Of a stretch of 64,000 nt of DNA, positions 9,122 through 18,057 are shown piece after piece. Each line of letters starts with the position of its first letter. The first letter of the stretch is position 1. The stretch is taken from NCBI GenBank assembly GCA_003797895.1, contig RKQB01000002.1:559354-623353 (forward strand), read 5' to 3'. This stretch comes from Cyclobacteriaceae bacterium YHN15. Its GTDB lineage: Bacteria > Bacteroidota > Bacteroidia > Cytophagales > Cyclobacteriaceae. A program made the position numbers and the translations under genes. Under the pieces are notes generated by a model. That model saw nothing but the letters and a program-made list of their open reading frames with translations. It did no database searches and was not told where the DNA came from.

Positions 9122-9191
9122 AAAAATTAAAACGCTTCTTTCACCCTTGTTTTTCCAAATCGCATTAAATTTGATGACTTTTCAAATTTTA

Positions 9192-9746
9192 ATGAAAGCA
9201 CTATCTTATCAAATCGCACAAACAATTGAAGATTTTCAGGGAATCCTCAATTTGCAAAGAGAAAACCATCTCAGCTCACTTGATTCCTTGGAACACGGAT
9301 TTGTAACCGTCCTGCACAAAATTGAGGATATCCAAAAAATGAACGGTTTTGCACCGCATATAATCGCAAAGGATGGACAAAAAGTAGCCGCTTATGTTTT
9401 GGCCATGACAGTAGATTCAAAAGACGATGTCCCTGTTCTGATACCCATGTTTGAACAGTTTGATCAATTGGATTTTAAGGGAAAGAAAGTTTCCGAATAT
9501 AAATATCTCGTGGTCGGCCAGGTTTGCGTGGGAAAAGATTATAGAGGCCTTGGCGTATTTGATCAACTTTATCAAAAATACAAGGAGGTCCACTCAAAGG
9601 ATTTTGTTTTTGTCATTACCGAGATCGCCACCAATAATGTACGTTCTTTAAAAGCCCATCAAAGGGTGGGGTTTCAGGAAATCCAAAGGTTTACAGATCC
9701 AATCCCAATGGAATGGAGCATCGTAATATGGGATTGGAAATCCTAA
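9192..9746 (+). CDS. GNAT family N-acetyltransferase
   Basis: Single GNAT domain. The acetyl-CoA-binding motif is QVCVGKDYRGLGVFDQLY, a variant of (Q/R)xxGx(G/A), preceded by the beta-strand YLVVGQV, and the C-terminal half carries the ARGxGF-like HQRVGFQE. The frame is open back to an ATG at 9114 that overlaps the kinase gene by 8 nt. The extra 26 residues do not look like domain sequence, so the ATG at 9192 is preferred (184 aa); the ATG at 9174 is another option. It follows the kinase closely and may be co-transcribed. The substrate cannot be predicted. Confidence 0.8.
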   Translation: MKALSYQIAQTIEDFQGILNLQRENHLSSLDSLEHGFVTVLHKIEDIQKMNGFAPHIIAKDGQKVAAYVLAMTVDSKDDVPVLIPMFEQFDQLDFKGKKVSEYKYLVVGQVCVGKDYRGLGVFDQLYQKYKEVHSKDFVFVITEIATNNVRSLKAHQRVGFQEIQRFTDPIPMEWSIVIWDWKS

Positions 9747-9806
9747 TGTATTTCCAATCCCTATAGCTTTCCGACGAAAGAGTTTTACTCTCACCGGTTA
9801 TCCCTA

Positions 9807-11552
9807 TTATTTTATTCTAGAAGAGCTAAGTGTTATATCAGCCGTTTGCCATGCTGAGGTAAATTGTTCTTTAACTTTTTGGGATTCCAAGGAATTTCCG
9901 GATTGTTCCAGTGCCACCATCAATCCATAGTATGCCCAACCATTTTTAGGAAATTCCTCTAAATCTTTTCTGAAAATTGATTCTGCTTCTGAAAATCTCC
10001 CCGCTTCCAAAAGAACTGCACCCAAATGATGCCGTGTGGACAAAAACCAATCAGGAGGTTCGTTATAAAGGAGTTCGCTCTCTAATTCAGATGCTTGCGT
10101 AAGTTTCCGGATGGCATCCTCATAGTTGGCTTTACTGGCCATTAATTCTCCTTCCAAAACCAAAACAGCGATTTTGAGGATGGACTGTAGGGAATTGATA
10201 CCCCAAATACTGATGTTATCCAAATCCTCTATTGAGGCAATTTTTTGCAAAGATTGAAGTTCCTTCTCCGCTTTCTCCAATTGCTTTTTCCCCAAATAGG
10301 CCATACCCAAGGCATAATGTTTTACTCCATTCTGATAGTCAGTGCCTTTTTCCCATAATGATAAATTCAAGACCTCTTCCCATAACCCAAATTTGACCCT
10401 TACGAAATAGGGAATAGTGGAAAAATGCTGGATTACTTCCAGACCCTCCTCCTCCATCAGGCCAAATTCCAAATGCTCATATAACCTGTCTGCAGCAAAA
10501 ATTGCCCATTTACTATTCCCCTCTAAAATAGCAGTCCCTGCCATAAAGTGGTAATTATGCGGGAAGTATGCCAATGGATAAGTTCCTTGTGCTTCACAGG
10601 TCTGTATATAAAGACTGTCTACTTTTGCTGCACGAAGATTGGAAAGGGTGCCTTCATGATAATGGCCGGTCCGAATGTAAATATGGGAGGGCATATGCAC
10701 CAAATGACCGGCCATAGGTGTCAGTCCTTGGTCAAATTTCCTCGCAGAATAAAGTCCTTTTTCAGGGTTTTTAGATCCTTCCACTGCATGGATAAAAAGA
10801 TGATGGGCTCCAGGATGATCAGGGTGTTTCTCCAAAACTTCCTCCAGAACATCCAAAATCAAACTAGTATTTCCTTTCGGATTACCCTCCTTGTCCCAAA
10901 GGTCCCAAGGCTGAAGATCCATTAAAGCCTCCGCATAGAGCGTTCCTGCATCCGCATCATCAGGATATTTTTCCCAAACTTTTTCCATTGCATGAGCATA
11001 GGATTCATCCAATTCCTTCCTGTCATCCAAAGGTTCAGCGGTATATCTTCGGTCCATGGCCATAATAAAAGCCGCTTCCTTGATCGATACCTTATTCAAT
11101 AAGCTTTTGGCTTTTTGGATAGCCACGAATGCCAATTGGTAATGTTCTGGTTCCATCCCTGCATTGTAATTAGGTCCCAAAACATAGGCCTGTCCCCAAT
11201 AAGCCATGGCAAAATCAGGATCTAAAGTCGCTGCATATTGAAAAGAGCGCTCCGCTTCTGCATGGTTAAAAGCATAGGCCATCAAAAGCCCCTGATTGAA
11301 ATACCTTTTTGCTAAAGTATTATTTGTTGTGACAGGGAATTCCAAAAGATCCATTCCTTCCAATAAAGGTGCTTTACCTTCTGAAAAATCCCATTTCATC
11401 CCTGCCGGAACAAAACAAAGGCTCATGGCCTGTTGAAAAGGATCAGCTTCAGAAACAACTTCATTGCTTGGTCTTTGACAGGAGAATACACTGAAAAAAA
11501 GCCCAATTCCGATCAACACATTTTTTCTTTTCATAGGATTCATGATTGTCAT
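9807..11552 (-). CDS. TPR-repeat lipoprotein, 581 aa
   Basis: Signal peptide with a lipobox ending VFSC (Cys25 from the first ATG; an internal ATG at residue 7 is an equally good start). The body is tetratricopeptide helices. Clear units include AYAFNHAEAERSFQYAATLDPDF near 90-115 and several in the C-terminal third (YYGLMVALEQSGNSLESQK). The family of long TPR lipoproteins with a conserved FNQGL...A..F.HAEA.RSF motif is common in Bacteroidota and Proteobacteria, but its function is not known. Two His-rich spots, HPGAHHLFIHAVEG and HMPSHIYIRTGHYHEG, are conserved-looking and could bind metal; this is inference. It stands alone, convergent with the acetyltransferase gene. Confidence 0.85.
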   Translation of the reverse strand: MTIMNPMKRKNVLIGIGLFFSVFSCQRPSNEVVSEADPFQQAMSLCFVPAGMKWDFSEGKAPLLEGMDLLEFPVTTNNTLAKRYFNQGLLMAYAFNHAEAERSFQYAATLDPDFAMAYWGQAYVLGPNYNAGMEPEHYQLAFVAIQKAKSLLNKVSIKEAAFIMAMDRRYTAEPLDDRKELDESYAHAMEKVWEKYPDDADAGTLYAEALMDLQPWDLWDKEGNPKGNTSLILDVLEEVLEKHPDHPGAHHLFIHAVEGSKNPEKGLYSARKFDQGLTPMAGHLVHMPSHIYIRTGHYHEGTLSNLRAAKVDSLYIQTCEAQGTYPLAYFPHNYHFMAGTAILEGNSKWAIFAADRLYEHLEFGLMEEEGLEVIQHFSTIPYFVRVKFGLWEEVLNLSLWEKGTDYQNGVKHYALGMAYLGKKQLEKAEKELQSLQKIASIEDLDNISIWGINSLQSILKIAVLVLEGELMASKANYEDAIRKLTQASELESELLYNEPPDWFLSTRHHLGAVLLEAGRFSEAESIFRKDLEEFPKNGWAYYGLMVALEQSGNSLESQKVKEQFTSAWQTADITLSSSRIK

Positions 11553-11752
11553 TTTGAATGTTTGTTGAATAGTTGAAATACCGTTTTAAAATAGGGATAC
11601 TTGACTATAACCTAGGTCAATTTGAAAAATAATCGGTGCTGAAAAAATCAGTTCCATATCCCCAAAAGGCGAGGCTAATAGCCTGACCTTTACATCAATT
11701 GCATAGTTAAATTTAATAATTTATTAAACCTAATTCAAGGGTAATATACCCA

Positions 11753-12280
11753 TTATTTTACCAGCTTAATCTTCAAAGCCACGTCATATGTTTCTCCTTC
11801 TCCAATGAAGATCATTTCCCATTCCCAATCCAACACCAGCTCATTTGCTGATAATTTTCTGAGATTGAAATTAAAATCGTGGTCATCCAGGTCAGGGACC
11901 TTCAGCTTTAGGACTGTCCTGGCATTTTGGAACGTCCAGGTGCCCTCAATCTCCTCACTGGCCAATACTGCAGAAAATTGATTAGAAGATGAAAACAATA
12001 ACTTAGGCTCTTCAAAATCTATAGGACCTAAAATGGTGTTTTGGAGGTATTCTTTTGCAGCTTCTTCTGCGCCTGCTTCGTTAGTCCTTAAAACCTCCAT
12101 TCCGAATTCCAACATGGATTTTTCTTCCCCATCAACTTTGATGGTCAAAAACTGCTCCTCAGCAGCTACCCACTCCCCTATAATCGGGTCCACTATAGGG
12201 GTAACTTCATCGTTGTTGCATGCTCCAAATGCCATTGTGAGCAATGCCAAACCCAAAAGGTTTAATACTTGATTTTTCAT
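11753..12280 (-). CDS. Hypothetical lipoprotein, lipocalin-like, 175 aa
   Basis: N-terminal signal with lipobox AFGAC (Cys20), then a short linker and a domain that starts IIGEWVAAEEQFLTI and ends with alternating strands (LVLDWEWEMIF...YDVALKIKLVK). The IxGxW opening and beta-rich pattern resemble lipocalin-like domains found in many Bacteroidota lipoproteins. No catalytic residues are visible. It probably sits in the outer or inner membrane. No functional link to its neighbours is evident. Confidence 0.75.
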   Translation of the reverse strand: MKNQVLNLLGLALLTMAFGACNNDEVTPIVDPIIGEWVAAEEQFLTIKVDGEEKSMLEFGMEVLRTNEAGAEEAAKEYLQNTILGPIDFEEPKLLFSSSNQFSAVLASEEIEGTWTFQNARTVLKLKVPDLDDHDFNFNLRKLSANELVLDWEWEMIFIGEGETYDVALKIKLVK

Positions 12281-12364
12281 TGTGCATTTAATTTTAGTTG
12301 GTTTAATTTTATTTTATTTGGAATCGAACTTTATCCGACAAATCAATGGTAAAGGCATTAGAAT

Positions 12365-13225
12365 TTATTTCAGAAAATCGATATAAAAGTCTTTAGTGAG
12401 TTTTTCAAAATGTGATGCATTTTGTGCCTCTATCCATCCTGCTTTAATGGATTCCAATATGGCAGGATAGGATTGATGGAGATTCAATAGGTTTTGCTCT
12501 ACCACCTCACTTATTGATTTATCCATGTCCTTTCGGACCATTACGGGACCTAAAGGAATAGCAGGGGAAACCCAAAGGATATGGATTAAATCCTCATTAC
12601 CAGAAAGGTTTTGCAAGTCATTTTCACCAAAAGCAGCCAGGTCAAACTCCCCAGTTAATATGGAATCAAGTGATTTTTTATGGTTCCCGGTAAATTCAAC
12701 AAGTCCAAAATTATCTTTGAATGGCGTTAATCCACGTTGCTGAAAATGCAGGTATGGTAAAAGGTAACCCGAGGTGGAATTTTCATTGACCAGGGAAATT
12801 TTCAATCCTTTTGATTTTGACTTCACATCCTCCCAACTGTTAATTCCTGACAATTTCGAAGCCGCAATGATGGATCTATAGGTTGACTCTGACTCTTGGT
12901 CAACCATCAGGGTACCTGCGATTTCAAATTCATCCGCTTGATCAATATAAGATAGGAAACCGGCTGTACTGATAAATACAAGATCCACCTCCTTTTTTAA
13001 CATGGCCAAAATAAGCTCATCAACAGATGGAAAGGACTTGGTCTCAATTTCAAACTTGCCTTCAAACCTGCTTTTCAATAAATCGGCAAAAGGAAGAAGA
13101 TTTTCAATTCTGTCCTTGGTATCATAAGTATAAGTAGCCAAAATGATCTTTTGATCATTCTTGGCATAAAGTCCACTGATATTTACTCCAAAAATGGGCA
13201 GAAGGAATAGGTAAAATTTCCACAT
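12365..13225 (-). CDS. PhnD-like phosphate/phosphite/phosphonate substrate-binding protein, 286 aa
   Basis: Signal peptide (about 1-21, ending GLYAK), then a periplasmic binding protein fold. Family markers are the early YTYDTKDRIENLLPFADLL, the VDLVFISTAGFL strand and the ligand-binding serine motif NENSTSGYLLPYLHF, which corresponds to the STSGY motif of PhnD and PtxB. No permease or ATPase gene accompanies it, so it may work with a distant transporter or act as the ligand-sensing partner of another protein. Specificity among phosphate, phosphite and phosphonate cannot be read from sequence. A phosphonate-type gene set lies about 37 kb further on in the same window. Confidence 0.85.
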   Translation of the reverse strand: MWKFYLFLLPIFGVNISGLYAKNDQKIILATYTYDTKDRIENLLPFADLLKSRFEGKFEIETKSFPSVDELILAMLKKEVDLVFISTAGFLSYIDQADEFEIAGTLMVDQESESTYRSIIAASKLSGINSWEDVKSKSKGLKISLVNENSTSGYLLPYLHFQQRGLTPFKDNFGLVEFTGNHKKSLDSILTGEFDLAAFGENDLQNLSGNEDLIHILWVSPAIPLGPVMVRKDMDKSISEVVEQNLLNLHQSYPAILESIKAGWIEAQNASHFEKLTKDFYIDFLK

Positions 13226-13373
13226 AGTATTCGAAATTATCGATGTACAAAAACTTGATTTAAACCTCTTTAAACTTTATCCAAAATTTCCAGCCAGCAG
13301 AATAGGCTTGAATAAGCCACTTTTCCTATGGATGGATTTATACTTCCAATGGTTGCACACGGATAATGTTAAA

Positions 13374-13412
13374 ATCAGGAATCCAATCCTGATCTGGAAT
13401 CGGATTCCTGAT
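13374..13412 (-). terminator. Intrinsic terminator of the hemerythrin gene
   Basis: ATCAGGAATCC (13374-13384) pairs perfectly with GGATTCCTGAT (13402-13412). It starts 10 nt after the stop codon of the minus-strand gene at 13423, and TTTTA follows the stem on that strand. Confidence 0.55.
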
Positions 13413-13422
13413 GTTGATTGCC

Positions 13423-14121
13423 TCAGGCCATGGAGGTCTCTTCCAAAGACTCCATTAAATCTGAAAAAGAATTTGTTTCCATTTCAGATTGGATTACTTC
13501 CATCAGCATGTCAAAAAATTCCTTTGGTGCATTGGCTTTTATACCCCCTAAGGCCATTAATCTTTCCGAAGGATTCAGGGCAGGGATGATAAATTTAAAC
13601 CATCGCAGGATCTTTTCTGGTGTAAAAGAAGAAACGATAGTATGGTGTTGCTCTGCCAATCCTTCATCAGTGTAGTGATCCCAGATCATGCCTAAAACTT
13701 TCCTTTCTTCCATTAACATATGCATCAGGTATTTGGAATGGAAGTCGGATAAATCAAAGAAGTAATTAATGAAACTTTGAGGGGAACTGCCAGCTTGTAA
13801 GGCATTGACCTGTTTTTGAAGATTTGCAACAAGTCCTTCAAGGTACTCATGCTCTTCGTGGTTTTCTTCCGTGCTGCCCGGGCATTTCTTTTCCAGATCA
13901 GGCAGAATGACATGATCCTCAACATGGGCATGCTGCTCCAGTAGAAAATAAAGTTCATTTGAAATCTTCTTCAATTGTTCCACTTCTTCCGGTTTTGAAA
14001 AATCCAGGTTACCGGCCATTAGGGAAACCTTCGAGAGGAGGTATCTCAGCCCTTTATGTGGCAATAAATAGGGATTTAATCTTACTTTTTCCATAAAATT
14101 TATTAGTGATTTAAACCCCAT
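13423..14121 (-). CDS. Hemerythrin-like (HHE) cation-binding protein, 232 aa
   Basis: Four-helix HHE domain in the middle: LLEQHAHVEDHVILPDLEKK (about 68-87) supplies HxxxE and H ligands, NHEEHEYLEGLV (about 95-106) supplies more His/Glu, and HSKYLMHMLMEERKVL (about 138-153) gives the HxxxE..E helix. Such proteins bind a non-haem di-iron centre and act in O2, NO or iron handling. The C-terminal third is a helical extension with LRWFKFIIPALNPSERLMALGGI, often seen in these Bacteroidota proteins. No signal peptide, so it is cytoplasmic. Confidence 0.88.
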   Translation of the reverse strand: MGFKSLINFMEKVRLNPYLLPHKGLRYLLSKVSLMAGNLDFSKPEEVEQLKKISNELYFLLEQHAHVEDHVILPDLEKKCPGSTEENHEEHEYLEGLVANLQKQVNALQAGSSPQSFINYFFDLSDFHSKYLMHMLMEERKVLGMIWDHYTDEGLAEQHHTIVSSFTPEKILRWFKFIIPALNPSERLMALGGIKANAPKEFFDMLMEVIQSEMETNSFSDLMESLEETSMA

Positions 14122-14249
14122 GATGCCTTTTCAATCCAGCTGGTTGCAACTGCCACTAAAAACCACATGTTGATGTGATATTCTTCCTGTCAATCTCTTA
14201 GAGTGCAACCCTTCGGTTCATGAATCCATCTTTTTGAAAAATCTTTACC

Positions 14250-14498
14250 ATGAAAAAAATCATTTTATTATTGATTATTCTTTGGCTGTTTGACCAGTTT
14301 CATTCCTAAGCCCAGGCATTGTTGCCACCCTTAGAAGAAATGCCTCTTTCCCGACAGGCTTATCTTATTTTAAAATATGGCAATAGGATTACAGGTGATA
14401 TTATGAATACCTCCAGTGGTCGCGGAATCAACAAAGTAGTAATCCGGGACTATTACGGTCAGAAAAATGAATTTAAAGAATATTATTGGGAAGATTGA
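14250..14498 (+). pseudogene. Small secreted-protein gene interrupted by a stop in the signal peptide
   Basis: An 83-codon frame starts MKKIILLLIILWLF, a clear signal peptide, then hits TAA at 14307-14309 exactly at the expected cleavage region (FHS-stop-AQA). The same frame continues to TGA at 14496-14498 with a plausible domain (YLILKYGNRITGDIMNTSSG ... KEYYWED). A single C-to-T change of CAA to TAA would explain it. The end directly abuts the ATG of the ApbE-like gene, so the two were probably one operon. An internal ATG (residue 31) could give a cytoplasmic fragment. It may be a real null mutation, a strain polymorphism or a sequencing error. Confidence 0.65.
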
Positions 14499-15521
14499 AT
14501 GAAAAAGAAAAGCTTAAATATTTTAGGTCTTATTCTTTTGGTGGGGCTGATAGCTTGGATTTCCTGGTCACAACTCAGCCGGGATGAGAGGCCTTTTGTT
14601 TTCCTTGAAGGAAAAGCTTTGGGGGTATTTTATGCCATCAGCTACCAAGGCGATCCCCTATTGGAGAAAGGTATGGACTCCCTTATCAATGAATTTGATC
14701 ACATAGTAAATCTGGACTTGCCTTTATCAGAGGTGTCAAGATTTAACAGGTATGGTACCATTGAAAATTATTCTCCACATCTATTTCATTTACTTCAGGA
14801 GTCAAAAAAATATCACAGAATTTCAGGAGGAGTTGTCAGTCACAGCATTCTTCCCTTAATCACTGCCTGGGGCAGGGATTTTTCTAAAAAGCTTGAAATG
14901 AGCCAAGAAAGGATGGATTCATTAATCGCTCTGTGCGACATCAGTAATATTGAAATTAAGCCAGAAAGCATCAATTCAAGACTGGTAGGGGTGATGTTGG
15001 ATCTGAATTACCTCGATAAAGGTTATTTGATAGATCAATTGTCAAAATATTTGAGAAGAAATGGAGTGACTAATTTTCAGATTGAATTCGGAATAGATGG
15101 AATAACTTCAGGATCAACCAAAGACCAAAACGCCCATAATTTTATCATCAATCTCCCCAAGGATTTAAAAGAGAAAACCCTAATCACAAACAAGATAAAA
15201 CTAAAAAATACAGCATATTCCAGTTCAGGGAGTTTGGATAAGTTCTATGTTGATGAAAAAGGAAACAAACACTCTCATTTGATCGATCCCCGCACTGGGT
15301 TACCCCTTGCCAATGGAATTCTTTCCACACATATCAAATCTTCAAGTTGTTTGCATGCTGATGCTGTGGCTACAATTTGCATGATACTGAGTTTGGAGGA
15401 ATCACAAAAACTCATTGAGAAAGACCCGGACTTGGAAGGAATGATTATTTACAACCAAAATGGTGATCTAAGAATCTGGCAATCCAAAGGCTTTAATAAG
15501 ACAATTTCCTGTTTTTCTTAA
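14499..15521 (+). CDS. FAD:protein FMN transferase, ApbE family, 340 aa
   Basis: ApbE-type enzymes attach FMN to Thr/Ser of exported redox proteins. A membrane anchor (about 7-25, LGLILLVGLIAWISW) has no lipobox Cys. Family motifs run in order: GVFYAISYQG (about 41-50), SEVSRFNRYG (about 77-86), LDLNYLDKGYLIDQL (the DxGxxxKGYxxD motif, with Gly replaced by Asn), TAYSSSGSLDKFY, and the metal/FAD motif HSHLIDPRTG. The usual DIGG segment is altered to EFGIDGITSG, so it is a divergent member. It follows a broken small secreted-protein gene with no gap. Its 3' end overlaps the convergent epimerase gene by 29 bp. Confidence 0.85.
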   Translation: MKKKSLNILGLILLVGLIAWISWSQLSRDERPFVFLEGKALGVFYAISYQGDPLLEKGMDSLINEFDHIVNLDLPLSEVSRFNRYGTIENYSPHLFHLLQESKKYHRISGGVVSHSILPLITAWGRDFSKKLEMSQERMDSLIALCDISNIEIKPESINSRLVGVMLDLNYLDKGYLIDQLSKYLRRNGVTNFQIEFGIDGITSGSTKDQNAHNFIINLPKDLKEKTLITNKIKLKNTAYSSSGSLDKFYVDEKGNKHSHLIDPRTGLPLANGILSTHIKSSSCLHADAVATICMILSLEESQKLIEKDPDLEGMIIYNQNGDLRIWQSKGFNKTISCFS

Positions 15522-16473
15522 ACCAGTCTAACGCCTCTTCTATAGCCAATTCAATGGGTGTAGGGAGATAATTGAAATCCCGGATTGCCTTTTTCCCTGA
15601 ATAATAATTGTCCCTGCCCAAGACTTTGGCATTTGAGATATTGAATTCTATATTTTTCCCCCTTAGAAATTGCATTAAATAGGCAGCCGTATAAAATAGA
15701 AATTTTGGGATAATCACCATTTTTTTCTTTCTGCCACTCTGCTTTAAAAGCAGTTCAAAAAACTCTTTGTAGGTATAATTGAACCCTGTCACAAGGTATT
15801 TCTCCCCTTTAATTTTACTGGACAAAGCCCTTACAGCCACTTTTGCTACATCACCTACGTAAACAAAATTTTTCCCTCCGGGAGGAACAAAGATAAGGCT
15901 TTTATTGAAACCATAAGTGATGATCCGGCCCGAACTGGGTTTGCTGTCAAATGCCCCTAGCATAAAAGTCGGGTTAATGATGTTTGCATCTAATCCCTTT
16001 TTTTCGACCTGCTCCAAAACATATTGTTCAGCAATATATTTACTGTTGAGGTAATTGGAGTCCAAATGGAAACCATCGAATTCATTCAGTTCAATACCGG
16101 GTCTTTCCTTGGTTCCGGGTGCAAGCGTATTGGCCGTGCTGATATAAACAAATTTCAACAAATTATACTTCAATACTGCTTCCACCACATGAATGGTCCC
16201 CTGTATATTGGCCTTAACAAATTCATCATATGAATTTTCAGGATGCGAAAAAATAGAAGCGGCATGAATTACCGCATCACAATCCTGAACTGCCAATTCC
16301 ACCTCCTCCTTATTTTCCAGGCTTCCAAATACGAAATCACAGGGAAGGTCTTTCAGCGTACTTAGGTCTGTGCTTTTTCTAACAAAACAAACAGGCTTGA
16401 CTTGCTGATCCAGTAAAACCCTGACAATATTGCTGCCCAACAATCCGGCAGCACCGGTTACCAATACTCTCAT
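15493..16473 (-). CDS. NAD(P)-dependent epimerase/dehydratase (DFR/3-beta-HSD-like), 326 aa
   Basis: Extended SDR. The Rossmann motif GAAGLLGSNIV is at residues 7-17 and the catalytic pair is YLNSK (YxxxK), with upstream Ser/Thr in FVYISTANTL. The frame is open to 16545, but the ATG at 16473 is directly followed by the dinucleotide-binding strand MRVLVTGAAG and is 4 nt from the stop of the preceding gene, so it is chosen. It is the third gene of an operon START-like, SDR, epimerase. The sequence resembles dihydroflavonol-4-reductase/sterol-dehydrogenase-type proteins, suggesting reduction or oxidation of a small lipophilic ketone or alcohol. Confidence 0.88.
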   Translation of the reverse strand: MRVLVTGAAGLLGSNIVRVLLDQQVKPVCFVRKSTDLSTLKDLPCDFVFGSLENKEEVELAVQDCDAVIHAASIFSHPENSYDEFVKANIQGTIHVVEAVLKYNLLKFVYISTANTLAPGTKERPGIELNEFDGFHLDSNYLNSKYIAEQYVLEQVEKKGLDANIINPTFMLGAFDSKPSSGRIITYGFNKSLIFVPPGGKNFVYVGDVAKVAVRALSSKIKGEKYLVTGFNYTYKEFFELLLKQSGRKKKMVIIPKFLFYTAAYLMQFLRGKNIEFNISNAKVLGRDNYYSGKKAIRDFNYLPTPIELAIEEALDWFKKNRKLSY

Positions 16474-16477
16474 AAAA

Positions 16478-17323
16478 TTATATAGTTGGTTGAATAGTAA
16501 ATCCAGGATTGACCTGATAAATTTTGATTTCATTTCGTACGCCATTGGTAATAAGACGCTGTACCAATTTTGAAGGAAGCAATTTCATCATCCAATAAGA
16601 TAATTGATTACCAAATCCCGGGATAATGACATCCTTTCCCGCAAAAGCTTCCTTCAAAGATATTGCGGCTATCTCTGACGTATTGAGGGTACAGAATTTG
16701 GCCATTGCTCCTTGCTGGATTATCCTTCTGGCCGTGTCCGAATTGGTCAACATCGGTCCAGGATGCACAGAGGAGAAGGAGATGCCAGCATTTTTAAACT
16801 CTTCCCTTAATCCCATAGTAAACGAAAGCAAAAAAGCCTTCGAAGCAGGATATACGTGTTTGTAACCTATTGGAGAAAAAGCTGCCATACTGGAAACGTT
16901 TATTACAATACTCTGATTTGGGGATTTTTTTAATGCAGGGATCAAAAGCCGTGTCAACAAAGCTGTCGCCCGTACATTGAGATTCAGGACACGGTCTATG
17001 AAATCTATAGAAGATTGCTCAAATTCCCCACTTCCACCACAGCCGGCATTATTGATTAGAAGATCCAATTCACCCATCGTATTGACTTCATCTGCAAGTT
17101 TACTGACTTGGTTAAAATCTGTTAAGTCCATTTCAAAGCATTTTACCTTAATACCAAAATGGTTGGAAATTTCTTTACCCAATCCATAAATATTGGAATG
17201 CGGCAATGACACTAGTAGCAGTTCATAACCTAAAGCAGCACATTGCATCGCATATTCTTTTCCGAGGCCTTTGCTTGCCCCGGTAATCAGGGCTCTTTTA
17301 CTAAATTCATTGGTTGTTTTCAT
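16478..17323 (-). CDS. Short-chain dehydrogenase/reductase, 281 aa
   Basis: Classical SDR. The cofactor motif TGASKGLGKEYA lies near 15-26 and NNAGCGG near 90. The catalytic Ser is in INVSSMAAF, and Tyr/Lys in YPASK (about 158-162). The frame begins at a TTG at 17338 inside the upstream gene; the ATG at 17323, one base after that gene's stop, is the better start. The C-terminal extension (GFGNQLSYWMMKLLPSKLVQRL) is typical of SDRs that act on lipophilic substrates at membranes. It lies in a tight operon with a START-like protein and an epimerase. Confidence 0.9.
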   Translation of the reverse strand: MKTTNEFSKRALITGASKGLGKEYAMQCAALGYELLLVSLPHSNIYGLGKEISNHFGIKVKCFEMDLTDFNQVSKLADEVNTMGELDLLINNAGCGGSGEFEQSSIDFIDRVLNLNVRATALLTRLLIPALKKSPNQSIVINVSSMAAFSPIGYKHVYPASKAFLLSFTMGLREEFKNAGISFSSVHPGPMLTNSDTARRIIQQGAMAKFCTLNTSEIAAISLKEAFAGKDVIIPGFGNQLSYWMMKLLPSKLVQRLITNGVRNEIKIYQVNPGFTIQPTI

Positions 17324-17324
17324 T

Positions 17325-17948
17325 TTATTTTCTTTCAATAGTGGTTCTCAATTTTTCCATGCTGCTCCACATGTTTTTTCTGACTATAGGATCCACAAGC
17401 CATCGTGGCATGGACTTATCCGGAACTGAAATAATATGGTAGCTCAAAAGGGAATAATCACCTCTGTCCTCAATCACCCATTTACCTTCCAGGCCCAGAA
17501 TGATTTCCAGACTCTTTCCTTTGGAAAAAAGGTCTGTTTCCAGTGTTTTGAAATGTATAGTGGTAATACTTCCTATATTTTTTGCTTCATGCAGGAAATA
17601 GCAGGCCCTGTTGTTCATTGGGAAGGGAAGTTGATATTCTATAAAACTTATCCAGGATTTATTATCCAAAACTTTAACATGGAATCGATTTGAGTTCACA
17701 TTCCAATACGCACCTTTTTGCTCATTCCTTAAGGTTTCCAAAATATCACTTGTGCTGGCCCAAACAGTCATTACCATCCGGACTTCACGGCTGTCCACTG
17801 TTCCTCCCATTTTGATCCACCTTTCTGAAAGCTCCATGTGGTCTCCTTTTTTGATAATTTCAAAAGAATCCTCTTTTTTGTCCGAACTGTCCGGGGAAAT
17901 AAAAAGCAGTCCCCTTATCAAAAGGTTTAGAATCAATAAAAACCTCAT
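17325..17948 (-). CDS. START/SRPBCC-like lipid-binding protein, 207 aa
   Basis: An N-terminal hydrophobic stretch (MRFLLILNLLIRGLLFISP) probably exports or anchors it. The body has the pattern of a START-type hydrophobic-ligand pocket: opening DTVDSREVRMVMTVWASTS-like strand, an NVNSNRFHVKVLDNKSWISF core, the LPFPMNNRACYF motif, and a C-terminal long helix (VRKNMWSSMEKLRTTI). It is first in an operon with two NAD(P)-dependent oxidoreductases, so it may present a lipid or other hydrophobic substrate to them. Ligand unknown. Confidence 0.75.
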   Translation of the reverse strand: MRFLLILNLLIRGLLFISPDSSDKKEDSFEIIKKGDHMELSERWIKMGGTVDSREVRMVMTVWASTSDILETLRNEQKGAYWNVNSNRFHVKVLDNKSWISFIEYQLPFPMNNRACYFLHEAKNIGSITTIHFKTLETDLFSKGKSLEIILGLEGKWVIEDRGDYSLLSYHIISVPDKSMPRWLVDPIVRKNMWSSMEKLRTTIERK

Positions 17949-18057
17949 CTTGTTGTAAAATTTATAGGTTGTACCCCCTATTTGGGGATTTCATAAGTAG
18001 GACAACACAGCGCTCCATTACCCCTATTGGGATCATAAAAAAATCAAAAAATATTTT

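Noticed and set aside
10548..10925. 125-aa plus-strand ORF inside the TPR lipoprotein gene
   Set aside because: Antisense shadow of a well-supported coding region.
14171..14185. GATGTGATATTC as a sixth ATGTGATT box
   Set aside because: Differs after the core (ATATTC instead of ATTTC) and lies far from the cluster; probably chance.
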